Positions 12,825-23,899 of a stretch of DNA of 64,000 bases are shown piece by piece (the first letter of the stretch is position 1; the number at the start of each line of letters is the position of its first letter). Below the pieces are notes generated by a model that was not told where the DNA came from, made no database searches, and worked only from the letters and a program-made list of their open reading frames with translations. Location of the stretch: positions 199,167,117 to 199,231,116 of the forward strand of contig CM077116.1 of assembly GCA_039619475.1 (NCBI GenBank), read 5' to 3'. The position numbers were made by a program, and so were the translations under genes. Origin of the DNA: Icerya purchasi (taxonomy: Eukaryota; Arthropoda; Insecta; Hemiptera; Monophlebidae).

Positions 12825-13483
12825 CCAGTGACGGATCTACGGGGGGGGGGGACATCCCTCCGCAAAGAACCAAAGCCTCTATAAAAAAATTTGTTATAAC
12901 AGGGAAACTTAATTTATGTTATATACGATTTGTACGAATTTTACCTACGGATTTTAATAATTAATATTTAATACTATTTTCTAGCGTAACACTATTAATG
13001 TTCCTGCGTTTTTATTTTATTTTAAACACAACTATAGTCGATCTTTTGCCATTTTGCAATTTTAATTAAAAATAGTTCAACGAGAAATATATATATATAT
13101 ATATTTAAACTTGCTCACAAACAAAGTGAATTCGGATCGGATCACTAACGAAAATAAAAAAGAAGTAAAGTGTCTAATAAAAATACTATCTTTATTACTA
13201 TTTATAAACTACCATACTTAAGGAATAATTTTATAATTTCATTTTATTTTTCACCCCTAAATATAAGATATAAGTTAAATTAAAAATTGTAATAATTATG
13301 TATTTTTAAAACATTTTTAAATTTCTATAAAAATCGCTATTTAATTTTCTTTATGAAATATGCGGTATTTCTCAAATCTACTGCCTACCGTAGAAGATTT
13401 TAGTTAATTATATAATCCCCCACAAAAAAAAATGTCCTTCTTATAATTTCCCCCCTCAAAATGTCCTTCTGGATCCGCCCCTG
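12825..13483. mobile_element. hAT-like DNA transposon, non-autonomous copy 1
   Basis: The left end is CCAGTGACGGATCTAC followed by 11 G; the right end reads inward as CAGGGGCGGATCCAGAAGGA. These imperfect inverted termini match the CAGNGRCGGATCYA pattern I know from widespread animal DNA transposons. CAATAA flanks both sides (12819-12824 and 13484-13489) and is probably what remains of a target duplication. No transposase frame exists in 659 bp, so this is a MITE-like deletion derivative. The stretch CAAAGAACCAAAGCCTCTAT inside the left end recurs at 33422, in the second copy. hAT is the best guess for superfamily but not proven. Confidence 0.7.
13087..13103. repeat. Short (AT)n tract
   Basis: About eight AT units inside the hAT-like element at 12825-13483. 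It is short and of no evident function. Confidence 0.7.
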
Positions 13484-13489
13484 CAATAA

Positions 13490-15096
13490 TCGTTATGTAT
13501 TAAACAATAATTAATAAAATCTGGCTGTTGAGCGACATTTCCTCATCGTATTATTCCTACAAAATTAAATGTCTACATTAGTTCCGTCAGATTTATTTTA
13601 AAATTTTGGGCTTTTTCGAAAATTAAAATTAAGGTAATACTATCAAAAATATTTGAAGTTTAACGTCAAATTTATTGTTAGCCTGTAAACAACATCATAA
13701 ATTTTTATTTTTCAAACTTAATATTAAACTCCTAATTGTTATGTCAGTTTCCATTGTAATCAATGTTTTAGTTTTTTTTTAACATTCGTAAGTGTAATAA
13801 ATATGATTTCCTCGTCATAAAATACTAGAAGTAATGTTTTTTTTTTTTTTTATTATATAAAAATTCGTAATTTCCAAAAACTTCGATTAATTTATTAGTG
13901 CGTTAAATTAAATAGCTGATAGTAGCGATATAAATTAGAGCGACTAAAAATAAAATGATAATGTAAGTTGAAGTGAATAAAGAAATTTGAATGACATAAA
14001 GCTGAATATTGGAACATTTACAATTTACGATAAAAATCGCCGTGAAGTATATGCCGGATGTGCGCTCAAAAACTTTCTCGCCTAATCAAAGTGAACGAGA
14101 AATTATTTTTCTTTGATACTGTAATTTTCGTTGCAATGAGTGTTGAGGAATTAAATGACGAATTATTTAGAAATTAATAAGTCGATATTTGAAACGTTTA
14201 ATTCATAGCCCGATGTTGAACGAACATTAACAAAGCGAACGACTTATTGCCACAAAGGCGAGCGACGAGCAAAGGCTGAACGATGACTACCAGCGGAGAG
14301 CGAATACAACGAATGGCGAGAGTAGAACAATAAAAAATATGGTCGGCAAAACAGACAACACGTGTTTCCAAATGCCTGGAGACGGCACGGAACGAATAGG
14401 CAAAGGAAATCGACCTCGACTGTCTTAGCCGATCAACGGCGGTCACAAAAAAATGGCGGTTCGAAAATCGGGCGCTACACATGCATTAAAATTATAACAA
14501 AATAAACCAAACTATTCGAAAATATCGTAACAACAATGAGTTCTATTTAAATGTAATCGATTTTCAGAAAACACACTATAAATTTCTCGCATTCTTCACC
14601 GCAACGGGAAAATAATATTAAAATCAAAACAATTTTTTCTCAACCGAATGATGTATGTATACATTTATTTTTTTTATCAACGAGGGCGTTAGCTTGAGAA
14701 ATGGAAAGAAGAAGAAACTAAAGTTGTATTCTTAAACATTTGAAGATGCAGAGAATAAAAATATAATACGAGAACACCGATAAGAGGATTAGAAATACGG
14801 AGTTTTAGTAGAGTTGCTTAGTAGAAAAGGTCGAATATTTAAACAAAATATGGTATCAGAGTCACAAAGAAAGTATATAAAAGGAGGATGAAAAAGACAA
14901 AGATGAAAACCTTGAAAACAATGCAGGAAGAAGAAACTATAATTAAAATAAAAGGCGACAAATAGTCGAGATCGTAGGGCATTTAAGAACGGTCCAGGAA
15001 TCCGAGGGAGAAGAGATTGTTGAATAAAGGGGTAAAGGAGCCAGGATTAGAAAATGAAGAATGGGAGTTGAGCCATAGTTTGGAATATATTTATTT
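13490..15096. other. No gene seen
   Basis: AT-rich spacer with a run of 13-14 T at about 13838-13851. The region 14198-14482 is less AT-rich and has a 94-codon minus frame of no recognised family. A purine-rich stretch (14690-15060) has no motif. I would not annotate a gene here. Confidence 0.5.
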
Positions 15097-15097
15097 A

Positions 15098-15760
15098 ATT
15101 TTAACCGACTTCAAAAAAGGAGGAGGTATTCAATTCGAATGTATTTTTATTTATTTATTTTTTTTATTTTATGTGTGTTACCTCAGAACTTTCTTCTAAA
15201 TGAACCGATTTTGCAGATTCTTCTTTTATTTGAAAGGTGGTGTTCCTCATGTGGTCCCATTTAAATTTGATCAAGATCTGACCGGTAGTTTTTGAATTAT
15301 CCTTAATTTTTTTCTTTTTTCTTACCATAAGCCGTGTATAACTGCATAGGTCATTACGGCATGCGGCAATTATCAAAGTTTAAATGACTGGAGCGATTTG
15401 GTTGGTTCTAATGTATGCCAAAATTTGAGCGATCATTGTAGGATCATTGGCGAGGATCTTTCGTACAGAAAAATTTAGGTTATATGACGAACGGGATGTT
15501 GAAATTTTAATACACGTGGAAAGGATATGATGTACTGAGAGATAACTCGGTCGGGAACAGAAAGTGCAGGTCCTGTGGAACACGTAGTCGTGGGATAAAG
15601 ATATATGCCCAATTCTTAAGCGATTAATTATTGTAAAGTCGCGCCGGGACATATTCTCTGGTGGCACCAAGGCTCCTCCGTTGATGGTTTTTCCAGTTAT
15701 TCTTAATAGTGCGGGAGATTGAAGCTTTTTGGATGATTTTCGTTCATGATTGTTTTCACC
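15098..15760 (-). mobile_element. Non-LTR retrotransposon 3' end (I/R1-like C-terminus plus 3' UTR)
   Basis: The minus strand encodes a C-terminal ORF2 segment and then its 3' UTR. RRDFTIINRLRIGHISLSHDY followed by CTFC...HHILSTC (15660-15500) matches the conserved INRLRIGHxxLxHxY...CxxC...HILxxC zinc-binding tail that follows RNase H in I-type elements and related families. The frame stops at 15380. About 280 nt of UTR follow, ending ACCTCCTCCTTTTTTGAAGT CGGTTAAAA at about 15098. That last stretch is a motif seen very widely in insect genomes. The sequence upstream of 15760 is lost, so RT is absent. This family is distinct from family A. Confidence 0.75.
15380..15660 (-). pseudogene. ORF2 C-terminal zinc-binding tail
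   Basis: About 90 codons are open. Recognisable residues are INRLRIGH, a His four residues on, CxxC (CTFC) and HHxxxxC (HHILSTC), the pattern used to bind zinc in the ORF2 tail of RNase H-bearing non-LTR elements. The remaining residues up to the stop (VRKILANDP...) fit the usual short end of such proteins. No ATG is needed because this is an internal piece of a larger protein. Confidence 0.75.
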
Positions 15761-15884
15761 GTCGTGTTAGATTTATTGACTTAAAATATTATAAATTTGC
15801 CAAATTACCATGGAAATGTAGCTTTTGATGTTTTTACATCGTGGAAATATCTGTTCTTATTAAAATGTTTTAATTTAATTGAAT

Positions 15885-16395
15885 AAAAATACACCCAAAA
15901 AAAAGTAAAAAATAAAATGCTTTTTTACAAAAAATAAATACCGACACTTGAAGATTTATTATAAAAATTTAAAAATGCACTAAAAAGTAAAAAATAATTA
16001 CTCCCGATAAAAAATATGCATCAGAGTGATATATAACACTTAAACGGTGACATTATCGTAATTCTTATACAACATTAGTACCTTAATTAGAGTCGTCATC
16101 TAATTCATATTAAAAGAATAATTAAAAACTGCATTAAATGTTCATTAAATTGTTCCTAGGTATAGAGTAACATGAATTAGATGACGACTCTAATTAAGGT
16201 ACTAATGTTGTATAAGAATTACGATAATGTCACCATTTAAGTGTTATATCACTCTGATATATATTTTTTATTGGGGGTAATTATTTTTTACTTTTTGGTG
16301 CATTTTTAAATTTTTTGTAATAAATCTTCAAGTATCGGTATTTATTTTTTGTAAAAAAGCATTTTTGTCAAATTTGTATTTTTACTTTGGATATT
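15885..16395. repeat. Long inverted repeat (about 194-bp arms, 63-nt loop)
   Basis: The arms 15915-16108 and 16172-16365 are near-identical reverse complements. For example AGTCGTCATCTAATTCAT at 16091-16108 pairs with 16172-16189. Weaker similarity extends to about 15885 and 16395. Differences are few and mostly near the outer part. No ORF is present. It could be a foldback or MITE-type element with long terminal inverted repeats, or a hairpin-RNA locus. It occurs once in the window. Confidence 0.9.
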
Positions 16396-16399
16396 CTTT

Positions 16400-18116
16400 T
16401 TTTTTTTTACATTTTACATTTTAGTTTATTTATATCATTAATTATTTTATTAATTACATTATTTTGCAATGGACAACACATATACATTAAAAATGGTCGG
16501 TAGAAAGAAGTTTTTCAAACAATTTTAACAGACAAAAATAATTATTCTAAATTAACGCAGTAAATAGCGCGGTCTACTCTTCCGTCAGTAACAATATCAA
16601 ATTTTTTCATTTCTTGCCGAATTTAGCTTGTCTACTTCCAAAAATCAAAAGTAATATGTCTGTCATCTAAACGGTAATGTCATTAATTTTTATATTTATT
16701 TTCCTTTTTTTTCTTTTGGAACGTCAACTATGGACATTAGCCCGGGGTACAAATGAAATGTTTTAAGCGTCAATGCGTGGTAGCTGGATATCAGGTCCTA
16801 ATAGCGCTGCCTAACCAATTGACCACGCGGTAGCTCTGGCTCATTAATTGCTGCATTTATTTTATCTTCACTTCTGTACAAAAAAAAATCGCGTTATTTG
16901 CCGATGAGATATGCTATAACCGAATGTTTTTCGTTTAAACGTTTCCGTTTATTTCCAAGAATTTTTGTAGCGAACAAAATTTGCGCAGCGAAAACCTAGG
17001 CTAGAAACAACCTTTCCGACGAATTACCATGATGAAAAGAGTAAATATGGGACACGTCATCAAAAGCAGGTGCCGAGAAACGGAGAATTGTAAAGATAGA
17101 AAAGTATGAGCCGGAAATTAAGTAATTGTGTGGACTGATGATCTAAAGACAAAAAGAAAACAAGAAAGTTTATGTAATAGTTCTGTTCGGCCGAGAACGA
17201 AGGTGTATATCTACATAATATCTCCAAAGCGAACACAAATATGACAACTGATCGATCTTATCTGAGTTTGCCTATGGTACGTTTTTTGAAAAATTATCAG
17301 CCATCGCCATTTGTTGTTGTTATGCAGTTTATTTTTTATTTTATTTTTTTTATCATCTGTTTAAGTTGTTTCTGTTTTGTCTAAGAAGGCGTTGATCGGC
17401 TCCGCTGGAAACTTCACAATGTTACTTAATAGCGGGCATCGTGTACAGTGAAAAATTACCCGAACACTTTTTTCTGATTATCATTGTTTACGCAACACTT
17501 TACGTTCTTCGTGCCGATAAAGATGAGTACCTGAAACTTTAACGTACCGGAAATTTCACTGACAAACCGAAGTAGGAGTTGGTTTTTATGTTTTTATGTC
17601 GGTTTCTCTCTGGACCTCCAGCTGTAATATGTGCTAATTGGTCCGAACTAATCAATCAAATACGGATAATATGTAAATCTCGTACGAACTTGGCGCGCGC
17701 ATAACGAAAACGTACTACGCACTTACTTGTTAATAATAATATACCGAAAATATACACTCATCTCGGGAAACTTCAATAAAACTTTTTAAATAGCACCGAC
17801 TACTTTCATATTCATTCACGGGTTACAGAATCAAACATAAAATTAATTATTACGAAAACAAAACATTTATCGAAAAAATCATAAATAAAAATCGATAATA
17901 AACCGATAAAGTCGAAATTGGAAGATATGAAACAAACGAATTGTACTATAATATTAAATATTAAATAGTATATTGTGAAATTTATCGGTAAATATAAAAA
18001 TAATATTATTAATAATAGTTTTTTATCCTGATTGTATACTTATGAATAAGGATTGTTTTATATGAAATCGCTAATCGGTGTTTTTTAAATTCGTTATTTC
18101 CATTATTTTATTAATA
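16400..18116. other. Mostly featureless; tRNA-like stretch near 16780-16850
   Basis: AT-rich spacer. Read on the minus strand, CCGCGTGGTCAATTGGTTAG (around 16836-16817) resembles a Pol III A box of tRNA-derived SINEs, but no B box is readable downstream. Nothing else is supported in the 1.7 kb. Confidence 0.4.
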
Positions 18117-18117
18117 A

Positions 18118-19080
18118 CTGGCTGACCCGACTGACGTTGTCCTGTCCAATTTTCAAAAAATTGATTAATGGTTGTTTTATGAATATGTGAAAAGCTATTA
18201 GAGAAGCATGTAAACAAAGTAAAGTGTATTAACGATCATGGCCGTTGATATCATTTTTTGCAGAAATACATTCATTCGGTCAATGGAAAATGTTACACAT
18301 ACAGTAAGCCTAACTATTGAATTAAGTCATCATTTCCAAATCCCAAAACGTTTTACATTTATTTAATAATTATTTAATAGATTTAATTTTCATTTATTTT
18401 TATTTACATTACATTAAATTTGTAAACGAAGAATGAACGAAATTCATTGCAATGCTTTATGATACACGACATTTTTTTAGTTTCTTTCGTTCTCTTAAAT
18501 TTAAAAACAATTAAGAACGTGAGCCGTCTCACAAGACTTTTTAAAAAAAAAAAGGGTTCAATAACATATATAACACTTTATATTGGAATTCAAACTAACT
18601 TATTACAATTGAAAAATTAAGTTACCTTCAATTTATGATTGTTCGGTTTTGTTTTTTTAAAATACATGATTAGGATTAGAGGAAGCAGATCGCAGCAATT
18701 TTAAGATAAGCGGCTTTCTAACAACACAAAAAGCATAGTATTATTCTGCATTCTATATTGGCGATTGTATTTGCATGCTTTCACTAAAATTATTTTTATT
18801 TATTTTTCGAACTGTTTAATATCGAATTATACATTATAATTCAAACGTGGCCAGCTATTCGTTGATTTTAATATGTTATTATTCTAATTACTCATTCGGC
18901 GCAATGTTTTCATGTTTTATTTTTGCGAATTTGGTCATTTCCGTGTAATTTTTCTTACTTTTTTTTTACACAAACCTTCTCCTGACAATTACAAACGCAA
19001 CAAAAAAACAAATCGGTCAAGCCATTCTAACGTGATATGATCAGCAACGTTTTTTCGAATCAATTTTTATTATATATATA
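18118..19080 (-). mobile_element. Eroded Helitron remnant
   Basis: The 3' end on the minus strand reads GACAACGTCAGTCGGGTCAGCCAG followed by host T at 18117. This is the arthropod Helitron 3' terminus with CTAG mutated to CCAG and a decayed hairpin. The far side reads, on the minus strand, TATATATATAATAAAAATTG and then ACGTTAGAATGGCTTGACCG ATTTG, close to the classic 5' segment (GAACGGCTG-ACCGATTTG). A GAGAAGGTTT block follows. The TC start itself is gone. No coding remnant was found. Orientation is the same as the Helitron at 1391-2577, but the two differ enough to be separate subfamilies. Confidence 0.65.
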
Positions 19081-19143
19081 TTACACTTGTATTTTATTTA
19101 TATTATGATGTTACGTTTATCATTTTAATTTGTTAAAAAAACA

Positions 19144-19355
19144 TTATATATATATATATATATATATAACTCGGTCATTTTGGACCCTTGCAAGGGGTTG
19201 TGCCCCTTGATCCCTTTTGCTTACATTTCTATCTCTTTCGCTTCAATACCTTATATAAAATTATCAAAATTTACAACGTAATTCTAAATCGGTCCATACG
19301 AATAAAAAAATCACAAAAATCCTATAAAATATAACAAACGTTACATAAAAATGAG
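19144..19355 (-). repeat. Microsatellite-tailed repeat, copy 2
   Basis: This is the reverse complement of the repeat at 1-232. It shows TTATGTAACGTTTGTTATAT, TTACGTTGTAAATTTTGATA and the conserved hairpin CAAGGGG-CACAA-CCCCTTG (plus-strand 19191-19209), then GACCGAGTT and a (TA)n tail at 19143-19168. The second palindrome is degraded (GGTCCAAAATGACC). The hairpin loop differs from copy 1 by one base while both stems are intact. Confidence 0.85.
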
Positions 19356-20299
19356 GGGTAGCCTAAGAATTACATTGTAATTAATATATATATAATGTAT
19401 ATATTATTATTATTATAAATATTTTTACATACAGTTTTTAGAACCTGTTACAGTTGTGAGCTTGAAAATCCGTATGGATCCTCTTAGAATATAAATATCT
19501 ATTAATAACTGTCTTAGAAAAAATTTGAACGATTAAAGTGTAAAAAATATAAGGAAAGCCAGCGGAAATAATAAAACCAAATGCTCACAATAAAAATATA
19601 CAATAAACAAAGGGAATACAGAAACAATACCGAAAAGAAAAGAATGAATTAGCGACTAGAATAGAGATTGATAAAATAAAGAAACTTTTTAGGAGAAATG
19701 ATGGACAAAGAAGGAAACGATGAGATAAAAGATGCGCAATGAAGAAGGTGTCTGAATAACAACATTCGAGAATAACGAATAAAATATTTACTTAAGAAAG
19801 AACAGCATTCAAAGGGGATATGATTGAAGGTACATAAAAATTCACCATTCAGATAGCAACACAGACAAAATATTACAAAGAGAAAGCGAGAAAAGCCAGT
19901 ACAGTACGATTATAGTAAAAAAAACATCAAGCATTTTTTTCTCTAATCTGCAGCGCCTTTTTTCCGAAAAGAATTCGGGATTTAGACACAAAGCGGGTTC
20001 GCTTCGAATTTAAAATGCGCAAAAGAAATTTGCCGTAAAATTTGTTTTAGCTTCTGACCTTAAATTTATTATTATATATTTCGGTTGATGTTGTTTCCTT
20101 TACGGTCGTACAGACGCATGAAGCAAACTGCGTATGTTGAATTGTTACAATCACCGGAGTAAAATTACGATATTACCATTGCCCCTGTATTTGCTAATTT
20201 TTTAAGTATACATTTAATTTTATACATATCTGTTATTATATAACTTTAATTACCGTTAATGTTACAAACGCTACTTAATTCTCCCCCAGGTACAGCCTG
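19356..20299. other. No recognisable feature
   Basis: AT-rich and purine-rich spacer between a repeat copy and the family A reverse transcriptase. It probably includes unrecognised upstream sequence of that element (an endonuclease would be expected here), but I could not read it. Confidence 0.4.
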
Positions 20300-21236
20300 A
20301 ACTCCTTTCATATTCCTCATTCCCAAAACCGACTGGTTGAAGTTTCGCTCTATTGTCGATTCCTCTCTTCCTTAGATCAAGGTTGATAGTAATCATATGT
20401 CCCAATATCAGTCATTTACTCAATCTATTTCCTTTGCTCTTTCCCTATCTTCTCCTCCGTACCACTTTTCATTAATAAATAGATCTTTTTATGCTTCATC
20501 CCTGTGGTTGAATAATGATTGCAAGTCTGCATTGGACCTTTGTAGTTCCACTTTAGGATCTTTTCACTCCTGTCTTTCTTTTCCGAACTTCCTTGCACAT
20601 AAAAGAGCTAATGCTAAGGCTAGGTTTATTCTTAAACGCTCAAAATGAGCTGCTTGGATAAAGTTCTGCCTCCCGTTCCATTCCGATATTATATGTTTGG
20701 AAAATGGCTAAAGCGTTTAGAACTCATTTATCAGAACGCCCTTCGTATCTTAATATCCCGAACGATAGTCTCATTTCATTCATAGACTTCGTAGCTCCAT
20801 CCTATGTTCCCAGCCTCGAAGAGTTTCAATCTCCTCCTCCTTCTATTAATTCTACTTCTCACTTATTATCTTCTAGCTCCAGTCTTAATGAACTTAATGC
20901 TTCTTTAAGTAATTCTTTTTCCAAATTCTTCCCTGGTATTGATGGTATATCTTTTCTTATCATAAAAAACCTCTCTATACAATCTCTTGAAACTCTTCTT
21001 AGTGTATATAATTATTTTGTCTTGTTCCACTCTTCCTCCTTGGCATACTTCTTTCGTTATAGCCATACCAAAGAAAAACTCCCCTTTTGTTCGTCTTATC
21101 TCACTTGCTCCTTGTTTAAGAAAGCTCTTTGAGAACATGTTAAATAAGCGGCTTGTCTGGTTTCTCGAACACAATAACTTAATCCCTAACAACCTGTTCG
21201 GTTTCCGTCCTTGTCTCGGTCCTCCCGATTGCATTA

Positions 21237-21647
21237 TTGTTTTCTGACATTTATAATTCCTATATAAACAAAAACTTTACTATCGCAGCCTTTATTGATG
21301 TTTCCAGTGCATTTGACAGTGTTCACCTCCCTACTCTCAGAAATATAATGCTGTCATTGCATCTTCCGGTTCATTTTGTTACCATTATTACTGCTCTCTT
21401 CCAAAACCGGACTATACATCTATCCACTTCTGGTTACTCTACTTCAAGAAAAGTTGTTCGTGGTCTTCCTCCGGGTTCCTGTCTTAATCCCGCTCTCTTC
21501 AACATCTATACCTCTAAAATTGCCTCTCTTCCATTAAATTCACCGTCTTTATTCTATGCTGATGATATCCGTATTTACTCTTCTTCTCACAATGTCACAA
21601 ATGCTGTTTTAGAACTAAATAGGTTATTAGCCTACTATAGAAAATGA
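21237..21647 (+). pseudogene. Family A reverse transcriptase palm segment
   Basis: A 136-codon open stretch contains all three catalytic RT motifs in one frame: AAFIDVSSAFDSV (motif A, catalytic Asp present), VVRGLPPGSCLNPALFNIY (motif B) and LFYADDIRIYSS (motif C, both Asp present). The frame upstream, with FGFRP, is offset by one and the thumb continues in another frame. The polymerase copies element RNA at the insertion site in active relatives. The surrounding frameshifts rule out function here. Confidence 0.85.
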
Positions 21648-21956
21648 TCTCTCCAATATATTCATCTTCTCGTCCTTCCTCTTAAATCCGTGACCAAGAT
21701 TTTTACTTTCCGTTCATTTAATCCTTCCTCAATCAATCAATTCATTATCCTACCCTTCTTATGGAGCGTTTCTATCACTTGGGTGTGCTCCTTAACGGCC
21801 GTTTGTCCTTTCAGGAGCATATTAGTCGCCTGTATACTTCTTGTCTTAAAAGGCTTAATCTTTTAAAATCACTTTCGTCGTACAGGTGGGGTGGCGACCC
21901 TTACATTCTTTCTTTATTGTATAAGTCTCTCATTCTTTCTAGGTTGGACTGCTGTT

Positions 21957-21958
<2 letters not shown>

Positions 21959-22008
<50 letters not shown>
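21959..22008. repeat. (TA)25 microsatellite inside RT coding region
   Basis: Fifty bases of pure TA lie between codons for SRLDCCSY and for YDSPSKSLLLKIDRILN. The same junction in relatives is contiguous coding sequence, so the tract expanded from, or was inserted into, a short TAT-TAT or TATA site within the reverse transcriptase thumb. Because the unit is 2 bp, the reading frame stays open as Tyr-Ile repeats. Confidence 0.9.
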
Positions 22009-22009
<1 letters not shown>

Positions 22010-22306
22010 GACAGCCCTTCTAAGTCTCTCCTGTTAAAGATTGACCGCATTCTAAATTCCTGTCTTCGACTCTGTCTATGTGCTCATAAATCCCTCCAAT
22101 TCCTGCCATCCTCTCCGAATCAAAATCACTCCTTTTGATCATCCGCAGATCCTATCTAGGCTATCGTTTTTTAATTAAATGTCTTCAATCATTTTCATCT
22201 AGAATTATAGCTGCTTACTGCTCAATTTTTCACAACCGGCGTTTAATTCCAATTTTATCTTTCATTTCTGTTTGTCTTGCCAATTTTTCTCCCTATATTT
22301 TCTCCT

Positions 22307-23180
22307 ATGATAAATCTTGACGAGTGTAGAGAATTTCTAAGCCGCGTCCGTCCCGAAGATCTGCCACTACTCACATTCAACGACCGGAGCTCGGGGGTGC
22401 ACATGGAAGATTTAATCACCGACTTTCTGCTACCGGAAACCAAGATCATGATGTTTACCGAAACTTGGCTGAACATAGACGGCGAGGTTGCGCTGAGGGA
22501 CTACCGATGCGTTACTGAGTTCAAACGGGAAAAAGTACGAGCTCGGGGAGTCGACATGTACGAAAAAGAAAACTGAATGTTATTTTCAATTCCGCACATC
22601 CTGATGAAATTTTAGAAAAAATTTGTTAGAACTCAACAGAAGCGTGACAGTGAGCGAAGTGCGCGGTGATATCTACACTATCGAAAGCACTATCAATGGT
22701 CAGCGGGCATTGATTGTAACGGTTTACATTTCACCTGGCACTAGCATTGACGATATTGAAAATTTCTTTGAATTAACTTTGATGGCTTACACATAAAAGA
22801 GAGTAGAGGTTTTCACAATTATTACGAAAACACAATACCATACTATATTCACCATTTTGTTTAGCGATATAAACCCGGATCTGAAGAAACTTGAAAATCG
22901 CCAATTGGTTCAGTTTATGGAAGAAACATTCGGATTACAACTCAAAACAAATCTCGCTCTATGGATCGTACATTGATACAGTCTGCGCTCGCCACATTAA
23001 AAGGATCGATTCGTAAAATTATATCAGTTATTTCAGTTATCATAAACCCTTACTGTCCATTGCTTCTAACGATCATGTATAGCAAACAGAAAAAATTGCA
23101 AAATACCGCTGAAACTTATGGCAATTTAAACACATTAATTCGACCATTGTTTGCGTTAAAATTGCAAATGCAAATGCTAA
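22307..23180 (+). pseudogene. Family B retroelement endonuclease (EEP-type) remnant
   Basis: A frame from ATG 22307 begins MINLDECREFLSRVRPEDLP and continues with MMFTETWLN, YRCVTEFKREKVRARGVDMY (22500-22560). With frame changes it goes on to VSEVRGDIYTIES, GQRALIVTVYISPGTSIDDI (22700-22755), DINPDLKKLENRQLVQFMEE (22870-22930) and YGSCIDTVFARHIKRIDS-like codons to about 23060. TETWL, VYISPG and the D-x-N of the GDFN site are hallmarks of the apurinic-like endonuclease of non-LTR retroelements, which nicks target DNA. GDFN itself is degraded to SDIN. No RT of this family follows. A second piece lies inverted at 57560-57880. Confidence 0.75.
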
Positions 23181-23899
23181 TGGCGTAAAAACCAAAGTTC
23201 CTTGATCGAATGAAGATATTCAAAACACGAAGCGAAAGAAATAAAAGTATTCCGATTATTTGCATAAAAAAAAAGGGAGAAACCGAATTCTCGAAAGATT
23301 TAGTGAAAATAAATATCGGTTAGCTTTAATGTAAAATTATAAGTTTCCTTGAAAATTATTGCAAATTTTAAATTTTTGTAATAAACATAAAAATAATTAT
23401 GAGACTTTCAAACGTTACTAATTCTTAAATCATTCCGTGTTTGTCCCTTTACGGAGTGACATTACTGCCGTTATTGTTGTTAACATTAAAAAAGAAAAAA
23501 AAAGGAAAAATTTGATCGGTACGTACATTATCACCGTTAAAAGTTCAAAATTTAATTATCTCAGTTTAATTTTTTGCACGATTTAAATTTTGACACAATT
23601 TTACCTTTGCTGTGGCATAATTTTCGGTTTCCGAATAATTTAATGTGGTTTCATTACGTAGAGGCATCACCAACCGACGCATCCTTTTGAAACGCTCCAA
23701 TTCGGAGTATTTATTTAGTCGTATTATATTAAAAAATGTCTAAATTTCCAAATAAAATGAAATCTTTAAAATTCATTTTACCTATTCGTTTAATTCGACT
23801 TTCTCTTAAAACCCCTCCGGAGTATGAAAAATGATGTTTTTTTTTAGGATTTCTTCTTGCTTTACAAGTGGTGTCAAAATTTAAAAAATCGCTTTAGGT
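23181..23899. other. No recognisable feature
   Basis: AT-rich spacer with A runs. It may hold decayed family B sequence at its left edge, but nothing beyond about 23180 could be aligned by eye. Confidence 0.45.

Larger units (their letters stand above)
20300..22310 (+). mobile_element. Family A non-LTR retroelement: linker and full RT region
   Basis: This is the best family A copy for the reverse transcriptase. In order: a KTDWLKFRSIVDSSLPLDQ linker (about 20317); LWLNNDCKSALD and AHKRANAKARFILK (20500-20640); SFSKFFPGIDGISFLIIKNL (RT start, 20920); VRLISLAPCLRKLFE (21090); WFLEHNNLIPNNLFGFRP (21160); motif A (IDVSSAFDSV, 21295); motif B (RGLPPGSCLNP, 21460); motif C (YADDI, 21555); then ERFYHLGVLLNGRLSFQEHI (21765) and IRRSYLGYRFLIKCLQ (22140). 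At least five frame changes break it. The endonuclease and RNase H are absent. A (TA)25 tract interrupts the thumb region. Confidence 0.85.

Noticed and set aside
14198..14482. 94-codon minus frame in less AT-rich DNA
   Set aside because: No motif, no repeat partner and no neighbouring exon-like signal. The plus strand of this stretch reads as ordinary purine-rich spacer.
16780..16850. Possible tRNA gene on the minus strand
   Set aside because: The A-box-like sequence is present, but no B box or cloverleaf could be drawn. Kept only as a remark about a possible SINE head.
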